Shown here: piece by piece, positions 38,172 through 48,410 of the stretch
How the letters are laid out: each line of letters begins with the position of its first letter
Position numbering within the stretch: the stretch's first letter is position 1
Origin: Litoribrevibacter albus
GTDB taxonomy: Bacteria; Pseudomonadota; Gammaproteobacteria; Pseudomonadales; Litoribrevibacteraceae
DNA: 64,000 nt
Direction: 5' to 3'
Assembly: GCF_030159995.1 (NCBI RefSeq)
Contig: NZ_BSNM01000002.1
Coordinates: 124,001 to 188,000 of the forward strand
Notes under the pieces: generated by a model
What the model was told of the DNA's origin: nothing
The model's database searches: none
The model's input: the letters and a program-made list of their open reading frames with translations, nothing else
Position numbers and translations under genes: made by a program

Positions 38172-40694
38172 ATGGCAGAGTTGACAGTAAAACAGTTAGC
38201 CGAAGTCGTGGGTGTACCTACGGATAAATTGCTTTCTCAAATGAAAGATGCCGGTCTGGCTCAACAGAGTGAAACCGATCACGTAAGTGAAGTAGAGAAA
38301 AAGACACTACTCGACTTCTTGAAGCGCAGTCGCGGTGATAGTGGTGAATCACCAAAGAAAATTACCCTTCAGCGTAAAACTAAAACGACGATTAAAGCAC
38401 CAGCAGGTGCAGGTAAGAGTAAGACCGTTAATGTAGAAGTGCGTAAGAAGCGTACCTATGTTAAACGCGCATCTGAAACAGCTGCTGAAGAGGCAGAGTC
38501 AAATCTTGAAGCTGCTCCGGTTGAAGAAGTTGCAGTAGTAGATGCTCCGGTTGTAGAGGATGTGAAACAAGAGGCGGTGGAAGCTGCTCCTGTTGAACAG
38601 CCTGTGGCTGAAGTGGTTGAAGAAGCTCCTGTAGTTGAAGCTGTTGAAGAAACGCAGAGCGATGTTGCTGATGCTCCTGTCTCAGCTGAAGATGTCGCAG
38701 CTGCGAAAGAACGTGCTCGTAAAGAAGCACCAGCGAAGAAAAAAGCTGAGCCTACCAAGAAGCGTGCCGCGCCAGCTAAAGCCGATGAAGGTCATAAGCG
38801 CAAAGAGCATAAGAACAAAGGTGGTGCTGGTCGCAAAGTAAGTTTGGATGATGAGTACGGCGAAGAACGTACCATGCGTCGTCCTAAGAAGAAGCGTAAA
38901 GAGCAAAATAAACACGCGTTTGAGATGCCAAGTGCGCCAATCGTTCGTGAAGTAATGATTCCTGAAAGTATTACCGTTGGTGATCTTGCTCAGAAAATGT
39001 CTGTAAAGGCTGCTGAAGTAATTAAGGTGATGTTTACTATGGGCTCCATGGTAACCATTAACCAAGTACTTGATCAGGAAACGGCTCAGTTAATCGTTGA
39101 AGAAATGGGCCATAAGTTCAAGCTTCTACGTGAAAACGAAGTTGAGTTTGAAATTGCTGAAGACGTGAAATACGACATTGATGAAACCCCTCGTGCGCCT
39201 GTTGTGACTGTAATGGGTCACGTAGACCACGGTAAGACATCTTTGCTTGACTATATCCGTCGTACTCGCGTTGCTAAAGGTGAGTCAGGTGGTATTACCC
39301 AGCACATTGGTGCATATCACGTAGAAACTGATCACGGCATGGTGAGCTTCCTTGATACTCCTGGACACGCCGCCTTTACCGCGATGCGTGCACGTGGTGC
39401 TAAGGCAACCGATATTGTAATTCTTGTGGTCGCTGCTGATGATGGTGTAATGCCTCAGACAGAAGAGGCGATTCAGCATGCTCGTGCTGCTGGCGTACCT
39501 ATCGTTGTTGCAGTGAACAAGTGTGATAAAGAAGAAGCAGATCCAGATCGCGTGAAGAATGAGTTGGCTCAGAAAGATGTGATTCCAGAGGATTGGGGTG
39601 GTGATGTTCAGTTCGTGAACGTGTCAGCGCACTCGGGCCAAGGTATTGATGAACTGTTGGATGCTGTCTTGCTTCAATCTGAAATGCTTGAGCTTAAAGC
39701 TCCGGCGACAGGTCCTGCAAGAGGTGTGGTCATCGAATCTAAGCTTGATAAAGGTCGTGGTTCAGTGGCAACTATTCTTGTTCAAGCGGGTGAGTTGAAG
39801 AAAGGCGACATCGTTCTTGCTGGTCAAGAATTTGGACGTGCTCGTGCGTTGATTGATGAAAATGGTCAGCCAATCGAAGTTGCCGGCCCATCAATTCCGG
39901 TTGAGATCTTGGGTCTTGGTGGTACACCAAACGCAGGTGATGAGTTCATGGTTGTACCGAATGAGAAGAAAGCTCGTGAAGTAGCTAACTTCCGTCAAGG
40001 TAAGTACCGTGAGATCAAACTTGCGCGTCAGCAAGCGTCTAAGCTTGAAAACCTATTTGAGAATATGGGCAAAGGCGAAGTGAGCGAGCTTAATATCGTT
40101 CTTAAGACCGATGTTCGTGGTTCTTTGGAAGCTTTGACTGGAGCTCTGCAAGATCTTTCTACGGACGAAGTAGCAGTACGTATCATCAGTAGTGGTGTGG
40201 GTGGTATCTCTGAAACAGATGCTAACTTGGCGCTTGCTTCTAACGCAATTGTCTTTGGTTTCAATGTTCGTGCTGATGCAACAGCGAAAGAAATCATCGA
40301 TCGTGAAGAAGTGGATCTACGTTACTACTCAGTGATCTATGACATTGTTGATGACGTGAAACAGGCTCTTACTGGTCTTCTTGCTCCAGAATTTAGAGAA
40401 GAGATTGTTGGTGTTGCTGAAGTGCGTGATGTATTCCGCTCTCCTAAATTCGGTGCGGTTGCCGGTTGTATGGTTATTGAAGGTACCATTTTCCGTAACG
40501 AACGTATCCGTGTTCTTCGTGATAACGTGGTTATCTATGAAGGCGAACTGGAATCTCTACGTCGTTTCAAAGATGATGTGAACGAAGTTCGAAATGGCTT
40601 TGAATGTGGTATTGGTGTTAAGAACTACAATGATGTCAAAGCTGGTGACAAGATTGAGGTTTACAAAGACGTAGAAGTTCAACGCTCTTTGTAA
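38172..40694 (+). CDS. infB: Translation initiation factor IF-2
   Basis: 840-residue GTPase that brings initiator tRNA to the ribosome. An IF2 N-terminal domain ([20 protein letters not shown]) leads to a long low-complexity region (residues about 100-260) rich in Ala, Val, Glu and Pro, then Lys/Arg. The GTPase domain has [46 protein letters not shown], and the C-terminal domains end [15 protein letters not shown]. Internal shorter starts, known for E. coli infB, cannot be assigned here. Confidence 0.98.
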   Translation: MAELTVKQLAEVVGVPTDKLLSQMKDAGLAQQSETDHVSEVEKKTLLDFLKRSRGDSGESPKKITLQRKTKTTIKAPAGAGKSKTVNVEVRKKRTYVKRASETAAEEAESNLEAAPVEEVAVVDAPVVEDVKQEAVEAAPVEQPVAEVVEEAPVVEAVEETQSDVADAPVSAEDVAAAKERARKEAPAKKKAEPTKKRAAPAKADEGHKRKEHKNKGGAGRKVSLDDEYGEERTMRRPKKKRKEQNKHAFEMPSAPIVREVMIPESITVGDLAQKMSVKAAEVIKVMFTMGSMVTINQVLDQETAQLIVEEMGHKFKLLRENEVEFEIAEDVKYDIDETPRAPVVTVMGHVDHGKTSLLDYIRRTRVAKGESGGITQHIGAYHVETDHGMVSFLDTPGHAAFTAMRARGAKATDIVILVVAADDGVMPQTEEAIQHARAAGVPIVVAVNKCDKEEADPDRVKNELAQKDVIPEDWGGDVQFVNVSAHSGQGIDELLDAVLLQSEMLELKAPATGPARGVVIESKLDKGRGSVATILVQAGELKKGDIVLAGQEFGRARALIDENGQPIEVAGPSIPVEILGLGGTPNAGDEFMVVPNEKKAREVANFRQGKYREIKLARQQASKLENLFENMGKGEVSELNIVLKTDVRGSLEALTGALQDLSTDEVAVRIISSGVGGISETDANLALASNAIVFGFNVRADATAKEIIDREEVDLRYYSVIYDIVDDVKQALTGLLAPEFREEIVGVAEVRDVFRSPKFGAVAGCMVIEGTIFRNERIRVLRDNVVIYEGELESLRRFKDDVNEVRNGFECGIGVKNYNDVKAGDKIEVYKDVEVQRSL

Positions 40695-40748
40695 CTTGAT
40701 CAATTAAGGGTTTAACAGTGTTTGTTGTTAAATCTCATTAAAAGGATT

Positions 40749-40786
40749 GCTCGGTGTAAAGGTGGAAACCTTTCTCCGAGCTTTTC
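40749..40786 (+). terminator. Intra-operon hairpin between infB and rbfA
   Basis: GCTCGG-AAAGGT pairs with ACCTTT-CCGAGC (two short bulges), followed by TTTTCT. A partial terminator or processing site that could lower rbfA-truB-rpsO-pnp expression relative to infB. Confidence 0.65.
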
Positions 40787-40806
40787 TATTTGAAGGTTAT
40801 AGTTAA

Positions 40807-41211
40807 ATGAAAGAATTTGCCCGTACCGATAGGGTTAGTGATTTTTTACAAAAAGAATTGGCTCACTTGATTCAGTTTGAAATCAAAGACCCAAGATTAG
40901 GCATGGTAACTGTGCAGGATGTACGCGTGAGTCGCGATCTTGGATATGCTGATGTTTTCATTACGGTGATGCCGTTTGGAGCTCAATCTGATGAAAATAA
41001 AGCAGAAGCCAATGATGTGGCGATCAAGGTTCTAAATAAAGCAGCAGGCTTTCTTCGAACCAAAATAGGGAAGGCGCTACGAGCTCGAACGACGCCTGAA
41101 CTTCGTTTCTTTATTGATGATACGCTGGATAATGGTATGAGAATTTCATCGCTGATTGAGCAAGCGGTGAGAGAAGACAAGTCTCGCAATGCCAATGAAG
41201 AAGATAATTGA
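40807..41211 (+). CDS. rbfA: Ribosome-binding factor A
   Basis: 134-residue KH-fold 30S maturation and cold-adaptation factor. Features: RVSDFLQKELAHLIQFEIKDPRLG near the start, RVSRDLGYADVFITV and the ARTTPELRFFIDDTLDNGMRI ending. Length is normal; the tail is Lys/Asn/Asp-rich. Encoded directly before truB, as is usual. Confidence 0.96.
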   Translation: MKEFARTDRVSDFLQKELAHLIQFEIKDPRLGMVTVQDVRVSRDLGYADVFITVMPFGAQSDENKAEANDVAIKVLNKAAGFLRTKIGKALRARTTPELRFFIDDTLDNGMRISSLIEQAVREDKSRNANEEDN

Positions 41212-41239
41212 TTAGATTGGGTTGTGTAGTACAAAGAAT

Positions 41240-42220
41240 ATGGCTAGAAAGCGTAAAGGTTTATCCATAAATGGGGTTGTATTACTCGATAAACCTCATG
41301 GTCTCTCATCTAATCAGGCTCTACAAAAAGTACGATGGTCGTATCAAGCTAAAAAAGCTGGACACACAGGGGCGTTAGATCCTCTGGCAACTGGTCTATT
41401 ACCCGTATGTTTGGGGGAGGCGACCAAGTTTAGTCAGTTTTTGCTGGATGCGGATAAGGCCTATATTACCCGTGCAAAGTTAGGGCAAACGACGACAACA
41501 GAAGATGCAGAAGGTGAGGTGGTTTCAGAGAGACCCGTTCCTGCACTAACCGAATCTCTTGTTGAAGGTGTACTGACTGAATTTCGGGGTCAAATTGATC
41601 AAGTCCCTCCTATGTACTCTGCGTTAAAGCGTGATGGTCAGCCGCTTTATAAGTTAGCGCGAGAAGGTAAGCTTATCGACATTGAACCGAGAAAGGTCAC
41701 TATCCTTTCTTTGGAGTTAATGGCTATTGAAGGCGACGAATTAATTCTCAACGTCGAGTGTACTAAAGGCACATATATTCGTTCATTGGTTCGTGATATT
41801 GGTGAGGCGTTGGGTTGTGGCGCACACGTAAAGGAGCTAAGAAGGACGAAAGCTGGTCCATTCGATATTTCTCAGTGTGTGACGCTGGAAGCCTTAGAGC
41901 AGGTTGAAACACGAGAAAATGTGTTGAGGGTATCGGACTGTGGATTGTCTGCCATGCCTGTCGCTGAGCTTAATCAGGAACAGGTGGATGATCTGTTGCT
42001 TGGAAGAAAGGTTAAGGTTTCAGATCAGCAAATAAAGGAATCCGATAGCGATCCTGACTATCTGAATAAAAACCCTACTCAAGCGCTGATAAGACTGTAT
42101 AATGTCCAGTCTGGTGAAAAAAGCACCCAATTTTTTGGTGTTGCGGATCTTCTGCCGGGCAATGTTCTTCAGCCTAAAAGGTTGGTGAACATGGCTGAAT
42201 ACCCTGAGTTTTCAGCCTAA
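41240..42220 (+). CDS. truB: tRNA pseudouridine(55) synthase TruB
   Basis: 326-residue enzyme making pseudouridine 55 in the tRNA T-loop. The catalytic Asp is in AGHTGALDPLATGLLPVC, with KGTYIRSLVRDIGEALGCG downstream and a C-terminal PUA-like domain (LIRLYNVQSGEKSTQFFGVAD). ATG 41240 is chosen; an in-frame start at 41222 adds a non-homologous MCSTKN. Confidence 0.96.
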   Translation: MARKRKGLSINGVVLLDKPHGLSSNQALQKVRWSYQAKKAGHTGALDPLATGLLPVCLGEATKFSQFLLDADKAYITRAKLGQTTTTEDAEGEVVSERPVPALTESLVEGVLTEFRGQIDQVPPMYSALKRDGQPLYKLAREGKLIDIEPRKVTILSLELMAIEGDELILNVECTKGTYIRSLVRDIGEALGCGAHVKELRRTKAGPFDISQCVTLEALEQVETRENVLRVSDCGLSAMPVAELNQEQVDDLLLGRKVKVSDQQIKESDSDPDYLNKNPTQALIRLYNVQSGEKSTQFFGVADLLPGNVLQPKRLVNMAEYPEFSA

Positions 42221-42328
42221 GCGGTGAATTAGCCTGTAAATATGCACGGGCGTAATTTTCCGGAATGTTTCTAGTTTCAGAAATACTCAAAACCTTTAAA
42301 GCATATTTTCATTTTGGAGTAAGTTACT

Positions 42329-42598
42329 ATGGCACTAAGTGCAGTAAAAAAAGCAGAAATCGTAAAAGAATTTCAACAATCTGAAGGCGACACTGGTTCT
42401 CCAGAAGTTCAAGTAGCATTGCTAACTGCGAACATCGAAGGTCTTCAGTCTCACTTCAAAGCTAACCATAAAGATCACCACTCTCGTCGTGGTTTGATTC
42501 GTATGGTTAACCAACGTCGTAAGTTGTTGGACTACCTAAACAAGAAAGATCACGATCGTTATGTTGCGTTGATCAAGCGTCTAGGTCTACGTCGCTAG
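42329..42598 (+). CDS. rpsO: 30S ribosomal protein S15
   Basis: 89-residue primary 16S rRNA-binding protein: [49 protein letters not shown]. The 108-base leader would be the place for the autogenous translational control known in other bacteria. Preceded by TTTTGGAGT. The codon use is that of a highly expressed gene. Confidence 0.98.
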   Translation: MALSAVKKAEIVKEFQQSEGDTGSPEVQVALLTANIEGLQSHFKANHKDHHSRRGLIRMVNQRRKLLDYLNKKDHDRYVALIKRLGLRR

Positions 42599-42672
42599 TC
42601 TTCTCGTTTAGACAGTACGATAGATAGAACTTCTTCAAGAACCGATATTAATTAGATAAAGGAAATTAAGCC

Positions 42673-44772
42673 GTGAATCCGGTTACTAAAACATTCCAAT
42701 ACGGGAAAGACACAGTCACTCTAGAAACGGGGCGTATTGCACGTCAAGCTACTGGTGCTGTAATGGTTACAATGGGCGAAACCACTGTTCTGGTAACTGT
42801 GGTAGCGAGTAAGGAAGCTAAGCCTGGTCAGGATTTCTTTCCTTTATCGGTTCATTATCAAGAGAAGTTCTATTCTGTAGGACGAATCCCAGGTGGTTAT
42901 CTTAAGCGTGAAGGTCGCCCTTCAGAGTTTGAAACTCTAACTTCACGTTTGATTGACCGTCCGATTCGTCCTCTTTTCCCGAAAGGTTTCAACAACGAAG
43001 TACAAGTTATTTGTACTGTGATGTCTGCTGACAAGAAACACTATGCTGATATCGCTGCAATGATCGGTACATCTGCAGCATTGGCTATCTCTGGTGTTCC
43101 TTTTGCTGGTCCTATCGGTGCAGCTCGTGTTGGCTTTACTGATGAAAATGGCTATTCACTAAACCCAAGCATTGAAGAACTAGAAACTTCTTTGTTGGAC
43201 ATGGTGGTTGCTGGTACTGAGTCAGCTGTATTGATGGTTGAGTCAGAAGCGGATGAGCTAACTGAAGAAGAAATGCTTGGCGCTGTGTTGTTTGCTCATA
43301 AAGAACAACAAGTAGTGATCGAAGCGGTTAGTGAATTTGCAAAAGAAGTAAACACTGCTTCTTGGGAGTGGGCAGCTGCTCCAGAAAATACAGAATTGAA
43401 AACTTTGGTTAGCGAGAAGTTCGGTGCCCAGATCGGTGAAGCGTATACAATCACTGATAAAATGGAGCGTTATGGCCGACTATCAACCCTTCGTGCAGAA
43501 GCGGTAGAAGCTATCTCTGGTGATGAAGAAGGTCAACCAAGTGCAGATGAAGTATCTGCAGTATTTGGTTCTCTTGAAAAGAATATTGTTCGTACTCGCG
43601 TTGTAAACGGTGACCCACGTATTGATGGTCGCGATAACAAAACAGTACGTCCTATCAATGTTGAAGTGGGTGTTCTTGGTAAGACTCACGGTTCAGCATT
43701 GTTTACACGTGGTGAAACTCAGGCGATTGTAACAACGACCTTGGGTACTGCACGTGATGCACAAATTTTTGATGCGCTTGAAGGTGATAAGCGTGATCCA
43801 TTCTTGTTCCACTACAACTTCCCTCCATTCTCTGTAGGTGAGTGTGGTCGTATGGGCAGCCCTGGTCGTCGTGAAATTGGTCATGGTCGTTTGGCTCGTC
43901 GTGGTGTTCAGGCGATGGTTCCAACCGAAGATGAGTTCCCATACACCCTACGTGTTGTTTCTGAAATTACAGAATCAAACGGTTCGTCTTCTATGGCGAG
44001 TGTGTGTGGTGCGAGCTTGGCTCTAATGGATGCCGGTGTACCTCTTAAAGCGCCTGTTGCTGGTATTGCAATGGGTCTTGTTAAAGAAGATGACAAGTTT
44101 GCGGTTCTTACTGATATCTTGGGTGACGAAGATCACCTAGGTGATATGGACTTTAAAGTAGCGGGTACTGATGAAGGTATCACTGCACTTCAAATGGACA
44201 TTAAGATTCAGGGTATTACTGAAGAGATCATGAAGATCGCTTTGGAGCAGGCACACGATGCTCGTATCCATATCTTGGGTGAAATGAACAAAGTGATTTC
44301 TGAGCCGCGTGCACAGTTGTCTGACAACGCGCCAGTTATGGATACTATGAAAATCCATCCTGATAAGATTCGTGAAGTGATTGGTAAAGGTGGTGCAACC
44401 ATCCGTTCTATCACTGAAGAAACTGGTGCTTCAATTGATATTGATGACGACGGTAATATCAAAGTCTTTGCTGATGATCGTGCGGGTGCGGATGCTGCGA
44501 TTGAGCGCATTAATGCAATTACTGCTGAAGCTGAGATTGGTGCTATCTATCAAGGTCAAGTGACTAAGATTGTAGACTTTGGTGCCTTTGTTGCGTTCCT
44601 TCCTGGTAAAGAAGGTTTGGTTCATATTTCTCAGATTAAGAATGAGCGTATTGAGAAAGTGACTGATGTTCTTTCTGAAGGTCAGCAAGTAAAAGTTAAA
44701 GTATTGGATGTAGATCAGCGTGGTCGCGTTAAGTTGACGATGAAAGATCTAGAAGAAAATACAGAAGCATAA
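42673..44772 (+). CDS. pnp: Polyribonucleotide nucleotidyltransferase (PNPase)
   Basis: 699-residue phosphorolytic 3'-5' exoribonuclease and degradosome partner. Two RNase PH domains (first with [20 protein letters not shown], second with [20 protein letters not shown]), a KH domain ([20 protein letters not shown]) and a C-terminal S1 domain ([20 protein letters not shown]) are all present. GTG start at 42673 with AAAGGA upstream. The last gene of the rimP-pnp operon. Confidence 0.98.
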   Translation: MNPVTKTFQYGKDTVTLETGRIARQATGAVMVTMGETTVLVTVVASKEAKPGQDFFPLSVHYQEKFYSVGRIPGGYLKREGRPSEFETLTSRLIDRPIRPLFPKGFNNEVQVICTVMSADKKHYADIAAMIGTSAALAISGVPFAGPIGAARVGFTDENGYSLNPSIEELETSLLDMVVAGTESAVLMVESEADELTEEEMLGAVLFAHKEQQVVIEAVSEFAKEVNTASWEWAAAPENTELKTLVSEKFGAQIGEAYTITDKMERYGRLSTLRAEAVEAISGDEEGQPSADEVSAVFGSLEKNIVRTRVVNGDPRIDGRDNKTVRPINVEVGVLGKTHGSALFTRGETQAIVTTTLGTARDAQIFDALEGDKRDPFLFHYNFPPFSVGECGRMGSPGRREIGHGRLARRGVQAMVPTEDEFPYTLRVVSEITESNGSSSMASVCGASLALMDAGVPLKAPVAGIAMGLVKEDDKFAVLTDILGDEDHLGDMDFKVAGTDEGITALQMDIKIQGITEEIMKIALEQAHDARIHILGEMNKVISEPRAQLSDNAPVMDTMKIHPDKIREVIGKGGATIRSITEETGASIDIDDDGNIKVFADDRAGADAAIERINAITAEAEIGAIYQGQVTKIVDFGAFVAFLPGKEGLVHISQIKNERIEKVTDVLSEGQQVKVKVLDVDQRGRVKLTMKDLEENTEA

Positions 44773-44783
44773 TTGGCTTCAAT

Positions 44784-44813
44784 AAAAAAAACCGCTCATT
44801 GAGCGGTTTTTTT
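44784..44813. terminator. Bidirectional terminator after pnp
   Basis: AAAAAAACCGCTC/GAGCGGTTTTTTT with a 3-base loop, between pnp and the convergent adenosyltransferase gene. Confidence 0.92.
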
Positions 44814-44840
44814 ATGTCTGCAGTTCATGTCGAATGAACG

Positions 44841-45395
44841 CTAGCGTTGCCAAAGGACTTCTTTCTGACCATCAAGTTGGCCGATGCTTCTGGCGAGAAT
44901 AAACAGGTAGTCGGAGAGACGATTAATAAACTTTAGCAAGAGCGGACGTAAGGTCTCATCTTCTTGGCTTAGTTGAACTATCTGCCGTTCTGCTCGTCGG
45001 CAGATACTACGGCTCATATGGGCTAAGGCTACCGCTCTACTGCCAGACGGCAGAATAAACTCTTTTAGTGGTGGCAGCGTCTCATTCAGTTCATTTGCTT
45101 TATCCTCAATAAAGGTCAGTGCTTCTTCTTGTAGGATTTCATAGTCAGGCATCGCAATTTCACCGCCTAAATTGAATAAGTCATGCTGTACCGACAACAG
45201 ATCTGTTTCGAATAATGATGTGTTGGAATGACACTGAATTTCAGCAATGAGAACACCAATGGATGAGTTGAGTTCATCAATGTCTCCAATGGCATGAATT
45301 CTTGTGGAAGATTTTAGGAGCCGGGTACCACCTGCAATTGAGGTTTTTCCTTTGTCACCACCCTTGGTGATGATCTTTGATAGTCTGTCTGACAT
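44841..45395 (-). CDS. PduO-type cob(I)alamin adenosyltransferase
   Basis: 184-residue enzyme transferring adenosyl from ATP to cob(I)alamin to make coenzyme B12. The ATP loop is KIITKGGDKGKTSIAGG; DIDELNSSIGV, SRSICRRAERQIV and FINRLSDYLFILAR are the conserved helices of the PduO/MMAB trimer. Last gene of the minus-strand run with the histidine kinase 34 bases upstream, with which it is probably co-transcribed though functionally unrelated. Confidence 0.94.
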   Translation of the reverse strand: MSDRLSKIITKGGDKGKTSIAGGTRLLKSSTRIHAIGDIDELNSSIGVLIAEIQCHSNTSLFETDLLSVQHDLFNLGGEIAMPDYEILQEEALTFIEDKANELNETLPPLKEFILPSGSRAVALAHMSRSICRRAERQIVQLSQEDETLRPLLLKFINRLSDYLFILARSIGQLDGQKEVLWQR

Positions 45396-45429
45396 GAGGT
45401 TGATATACCTGATTATGTAAGGGGTGAAG

Positions 45430-47445
45430 TTACACAGCTGGTTGATCTTGAATTCTCAGGCTTCTAAAAGGCAGTTTGATGGTGAAACATGCGCCTTTTC
45501 CTGGTTCAGAGGATACATCCAGTAAGCCATGGTGGTGGCTAGAGATAATAAAGTATGAAACAGATAACCCTAAACCTGTCCCTTTTCCAATTTCTTTGGT
45601 TGTGAAGAATGGGTCAAATACTTTTCTTCTGGTGCGGTCGTCCATGCCTATCCCGTTATCGCGGACTTCAATGACGGCATAATTATCTTGTTGCTTAACG
45701 GATAAATGAATTTCAGGGGTACCGGTTGGAGCCCCGTGTTCGTTAAGCACTTGAGCTGCGTTTTTGAGCAGATTAATGATGACCTGTTCAATCTCACTCT
45801 GAATGCAGGGAACACCCGGGATAGCTTCTCTGTAGTGCTCTCGGATTGTTAATCCATGTTTCTGTTGAAGCTCATTGAAGGTTGTTTCGGTTTTAGCAAT
45901 TTCGAGTGCTTGCTTGGTTAATTCTGTAATGTCACAGATTTCAAGTTTGGGATCGGCATTGCGACTAAATTGCAGCATGTTGGTCACAATGTCCACCGCT
46001 CGGTGTCCTGCACGTGTAATGTTATCTATAAGGTCTGGGATATCCCGTGACTTAAGATATTGTTCAATGTCATACATTGAAAGGCCTAAGCTGTCAGCCA
46101 CTTGTTGGTTCTTTGGCAAACCAGGCGAAAGTCGGCGAGTCAGGTTCTGGATGTTCTGTAAGATGCCTCCGAGCGGGTTATTAATTTCATGCGCCATACC
46201 AGCCGCGAGTCCGCCCAAAGACATCATTTTTTCTGATTGAACCACCAACTCTTGTAGATGCTTCTCATCGGTAATGTCGTCCAGTTTGATGACCACATCT
46301 TCCAAACCGCTTTCATTCAGCGGGTAAATCATGATGGAAAAATAACGAGTTTCACCGGCTATTTTGAACTCTGCTTGACTGACATTCTGTGTAGTTGCAG
46401 TAGTGCTGGCTTGGTGCACTAAATCCAGATAGAACAGCATGTTGGGAAAGACATCATCAATGCGATGGTTGATGGCTTGACCAGCCGGTATGGAACTGAG
46501 TTGTTCTGCTTTTTTATTCCAAAGCGTGACCCGGTATCTCGGGGTGAGGGCGATCAACATAGATGGCATAGAATTAATAATGCCATTAAGAAAGTCTTGG
46601 AACTCTAGGAGTTTTCGTTCCATCGCAGAACGAACGCGGGCTTCTTCTTCGAGCCGTAAATTGGTCTTGGTGATTTCGATGGAGGATGTTTCGGCGGTCT
46701 TTTGTGCTCGATTGGCTTTATCCCTCGCATCGGTAAGTAACTGATCACGAGCTTGTATCTGACTCAACATGGTATTGAAGGCATCTACCAAATTTCCAAT
46801 TTCGTCAAAATAAACTTTGTTTGCCCGGACACTGTAATTTTGATGAGCTGATACCTGATGTGTGACGGCTTTTAAGTGCAAAATGGGTTCAATTAGCCAG
46901 CGCTTACTCTGCATCTGGATAATACGAATTAGCAAAATGGCTGTTAGTAGCAGGGCAACAACCATTAAAAAGAATTTTCCGTTAAACAGGGCGTTGATTT
47001 GATATTTGTATGCTGTGAGCAGCGTATAGTGACTGCCATCACCAAAGGTGATTTCGATGATGTGTGGCTTGTATGAGGTCTGATTTAAGAAAAAGGCATA
47101 GAGTTGATGCAATTGTTGAGCTTGTGGTTTAGCCCCTGTATAGCTGACTAATTTGCCTTGTTCGTTGAACAGCGTTGCTTGATGGAGCTCGATGGATTTG
47201 GGGTTTAGCTTTTTTAATGATGTGAGTTGTTGGCTTGCTTCATTAATGTTTGGTTGCTGTTCTATAAAGAGCTTCAAAGTGCTCTCGAAGTCTGTTTCGA
47301 TTTGAGTATGAACCACAAACCGCCAAATGCTGTATGTCGTAAATAGAACAATGACTGCTGTGACCAAGCTGGTTGTAAGCAGCATAAGTAATAGCTTTTG
47401 ACTGACTTTGCTGTGTGATAAATAGCTTTTGAGTTGGCTATACAT
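45430..47445 (-). CDS. Membrane PAS-domain sensor histidine kinase
   Basis: 671 residues: TM1 about 17-44, a periplasmic sensor about 45-155, TM2 about 157-176, HAMP about 178-231, coiled coil, PAS about 285-395, a phosphoacceptor His at about 419 (AGMAHEINNPLGGILQNI), then the ATPase domain with N box NLLKNAAQVL, G1 RDNGIGMDD, F box FDPFFTTKE and G2 GKGTGLGLSV. The NPLGG type resembles NtrB/DctB-like kinases. No response regulator is adjacent; the REC/GGDEF-like gene at 49604-50608 in the same directon is the closest candidate partner. Confidence 0.93.
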   Translation of the reverse strand: MYSQLKSYLSHSKVSQKLLLMLLTTSLVTAVIVLFTTYSIWRFVVHTQIETDFESTLKLFIEQQPNINEASQQLTSLKKLNPKSIELHQATLFNEQGKLVSYTGAKPQAQQLHQLYAFFLNQTSYKPHIIEITFGDGSHYTLLTAYKYQINALFNGKFFLMVVALLLTAILLIRIIQMQSKRWLIEPILHLKAVTHQVSAHQNYSVRANKVYFDEIGNLVDAFNTMLSQIQARDQLLTDARDKANRAQKTAETSSIEITKTNLRLEEEARVRSAMERKLLEFQDFLNGIINSMPSMLIALTPRYRVTLWNKKAEQLSSIPAGQAINHRIDDVFPNMLFYLDLVHQASTTATTQNVSQAEFKIAGETRYFSIMIYPLNESGLEDVVIKLDDITDEKHLQELVVQSEKMMSLGGLAAGMAHEINNPLGGILQNIQNLTRRLSPGLPKNQQVADSLGLSMYDIEQYLKSRDIPDLIDNITRAGHRAVDIVTNMLQFSRNADPKLEICDITELTKQALEIAKTETTFNELQQKHGLTIREHYREAIPGVPCIQSEIEQVIINLLKNAAQVLNEHGAPTGTPEIHLSVKQQDNYAVIEVRDNGIGMDDRTRRKVFDPFFTTKEIGKGTGLGLSVSYFIISSHHHGLLDVSSEPGKGACFTIKLPFRSLRIQDQPAV

Positions 47446-47492
47446 AGTTCATGCAAATTCTGTTGTTCTTAGACGGAAGACAGTTCGGTTAT

Positions 47493-48395
47493 TCAGAGTA
47501 TCGCCTTTTTAGCCACTTCGGCCATTACTTTATCGTGGGTTGGCGTTTTAATGTTATGTTTTTTCCCTAATGTTTGAATATAGCCGTTCATTGAGAATAG
47601 TTCGGTTTTTCTCTGGTTGGCCCAATCCTGATAACTTGAAGAATAGTTTGCAGAGGTTCTCTCGGCTATTTGAGTTACCTTACTGACTAAATCCGTAATG
47701 GGATAGCCTTCTGCTGTGAGTACGAGATAAGTCTCTTCACAGAGCGCTCTCATTAGTGAAAGGCGGTCAGGAGATGCGAGCAATTGGCCGTTTTGGCATT
47801 CAAATAAGATCGTCAGAGGGTTAATCGCGGCATTAATTGCAACTTTGAGGTGGAGCTGGGCAAGAATGTTGTCTTGCCACATAAAGCCAATATCCCTTAA
47901 CTCACTCTGAAGCCACCATTGAGGTTGTTTGTTGGTGAAGTTACCTAAACGGGTGTCGCCTGTTCCTGCATGAACGACAATATTGTCAGCTTGTTTCCAG
48001 GCACCTTCAGTAGTGGTTCCTAAATAGAAATGAAAGTCCGGCCAGGTATCGATGGCTTGTTGTTGTACGCCCAGTCCATTATGGAGGAGTAGGATGGTTG
48101 CGTCTGGTTGCAGGTAGGAGGATAGGGCTTTGATGCAGTCGATAACTTGATGGCTTTTGGTTGTAACGATCAAATGAGAGATGTGGTGTTGTTTTTCAAA
48201 CCATTGAACCGGCAGTGTTTCTATTTTCTGATCGCAGTTAGTGAGGTTGTAGGTAGTAAACGTGCCCTGCAATGAACGATTCACCAAAATTGGAGGTAGA
48301 TCCGGGTTTGCTTTGTAGAGAAATGAATGGATGAGTAATCCGATGGCACCTGGACCTGCAATGTGCCACTGATGGTCTTGTAGAGAAGTCTGCAT
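47493..48395 (-). CDS. Ketopantoate reductase-like protein (ApbA/PanE family)
   Basis: 300-residue NADP-dependent reductase; in the canonical reaction ketopantoate is reduced to pantoate for pantothenate/CoA. The nucleotide loop is HIAGPGAIGLLIHS, the catalytic Lys region LHLKVAINAAINPLTILFEC, and the C-terminal helical domain ends LGKKHNIKTPTHDKVMAE. The N-terminus is close to the canonical GxGAxG. PanE identity is likely but other ApbA reductases exist. It lies between the RAYT-derived protein (16 bases away) and the kinase. Confidence 0.85.
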   Translation of the reverse strand: MQTSLQDHQWHIAGPGAIGLLIHSFLYKANPDLPPILVNRSLQGTFTTYNLTNCDQKIETLPVQWFEKQHHISHLIVTTKSHQVIDCIKALSSYLQPDATILLLHNGLGVQQQAIDTWPDFHFYLGTTTEGAWKQADNIVVHAGTGDTRLGNFTNKQPQWWLQSELRDIGFMWQDNILAQLHLKVAINAAINPLTILFECQNGQLLASPDRLSLMRALCEETYLVLTAEGYPITDLVSKVTQIAERTSANYSSSYQDWANQRKTELFSMNGYIQTLGKKHNIKTPTHDKVMAEVAKKAIL

Positions 48396-48410
48396 TGAAT
48401 TTAAAAGTAA

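Noticed and set aside
38456-38758. Ser/Thr/Ala-rich minus-strand frames opposite the infB linker
   Set aside because: Shadow of the low-complexity Glu/Ala/Val codons of infB.
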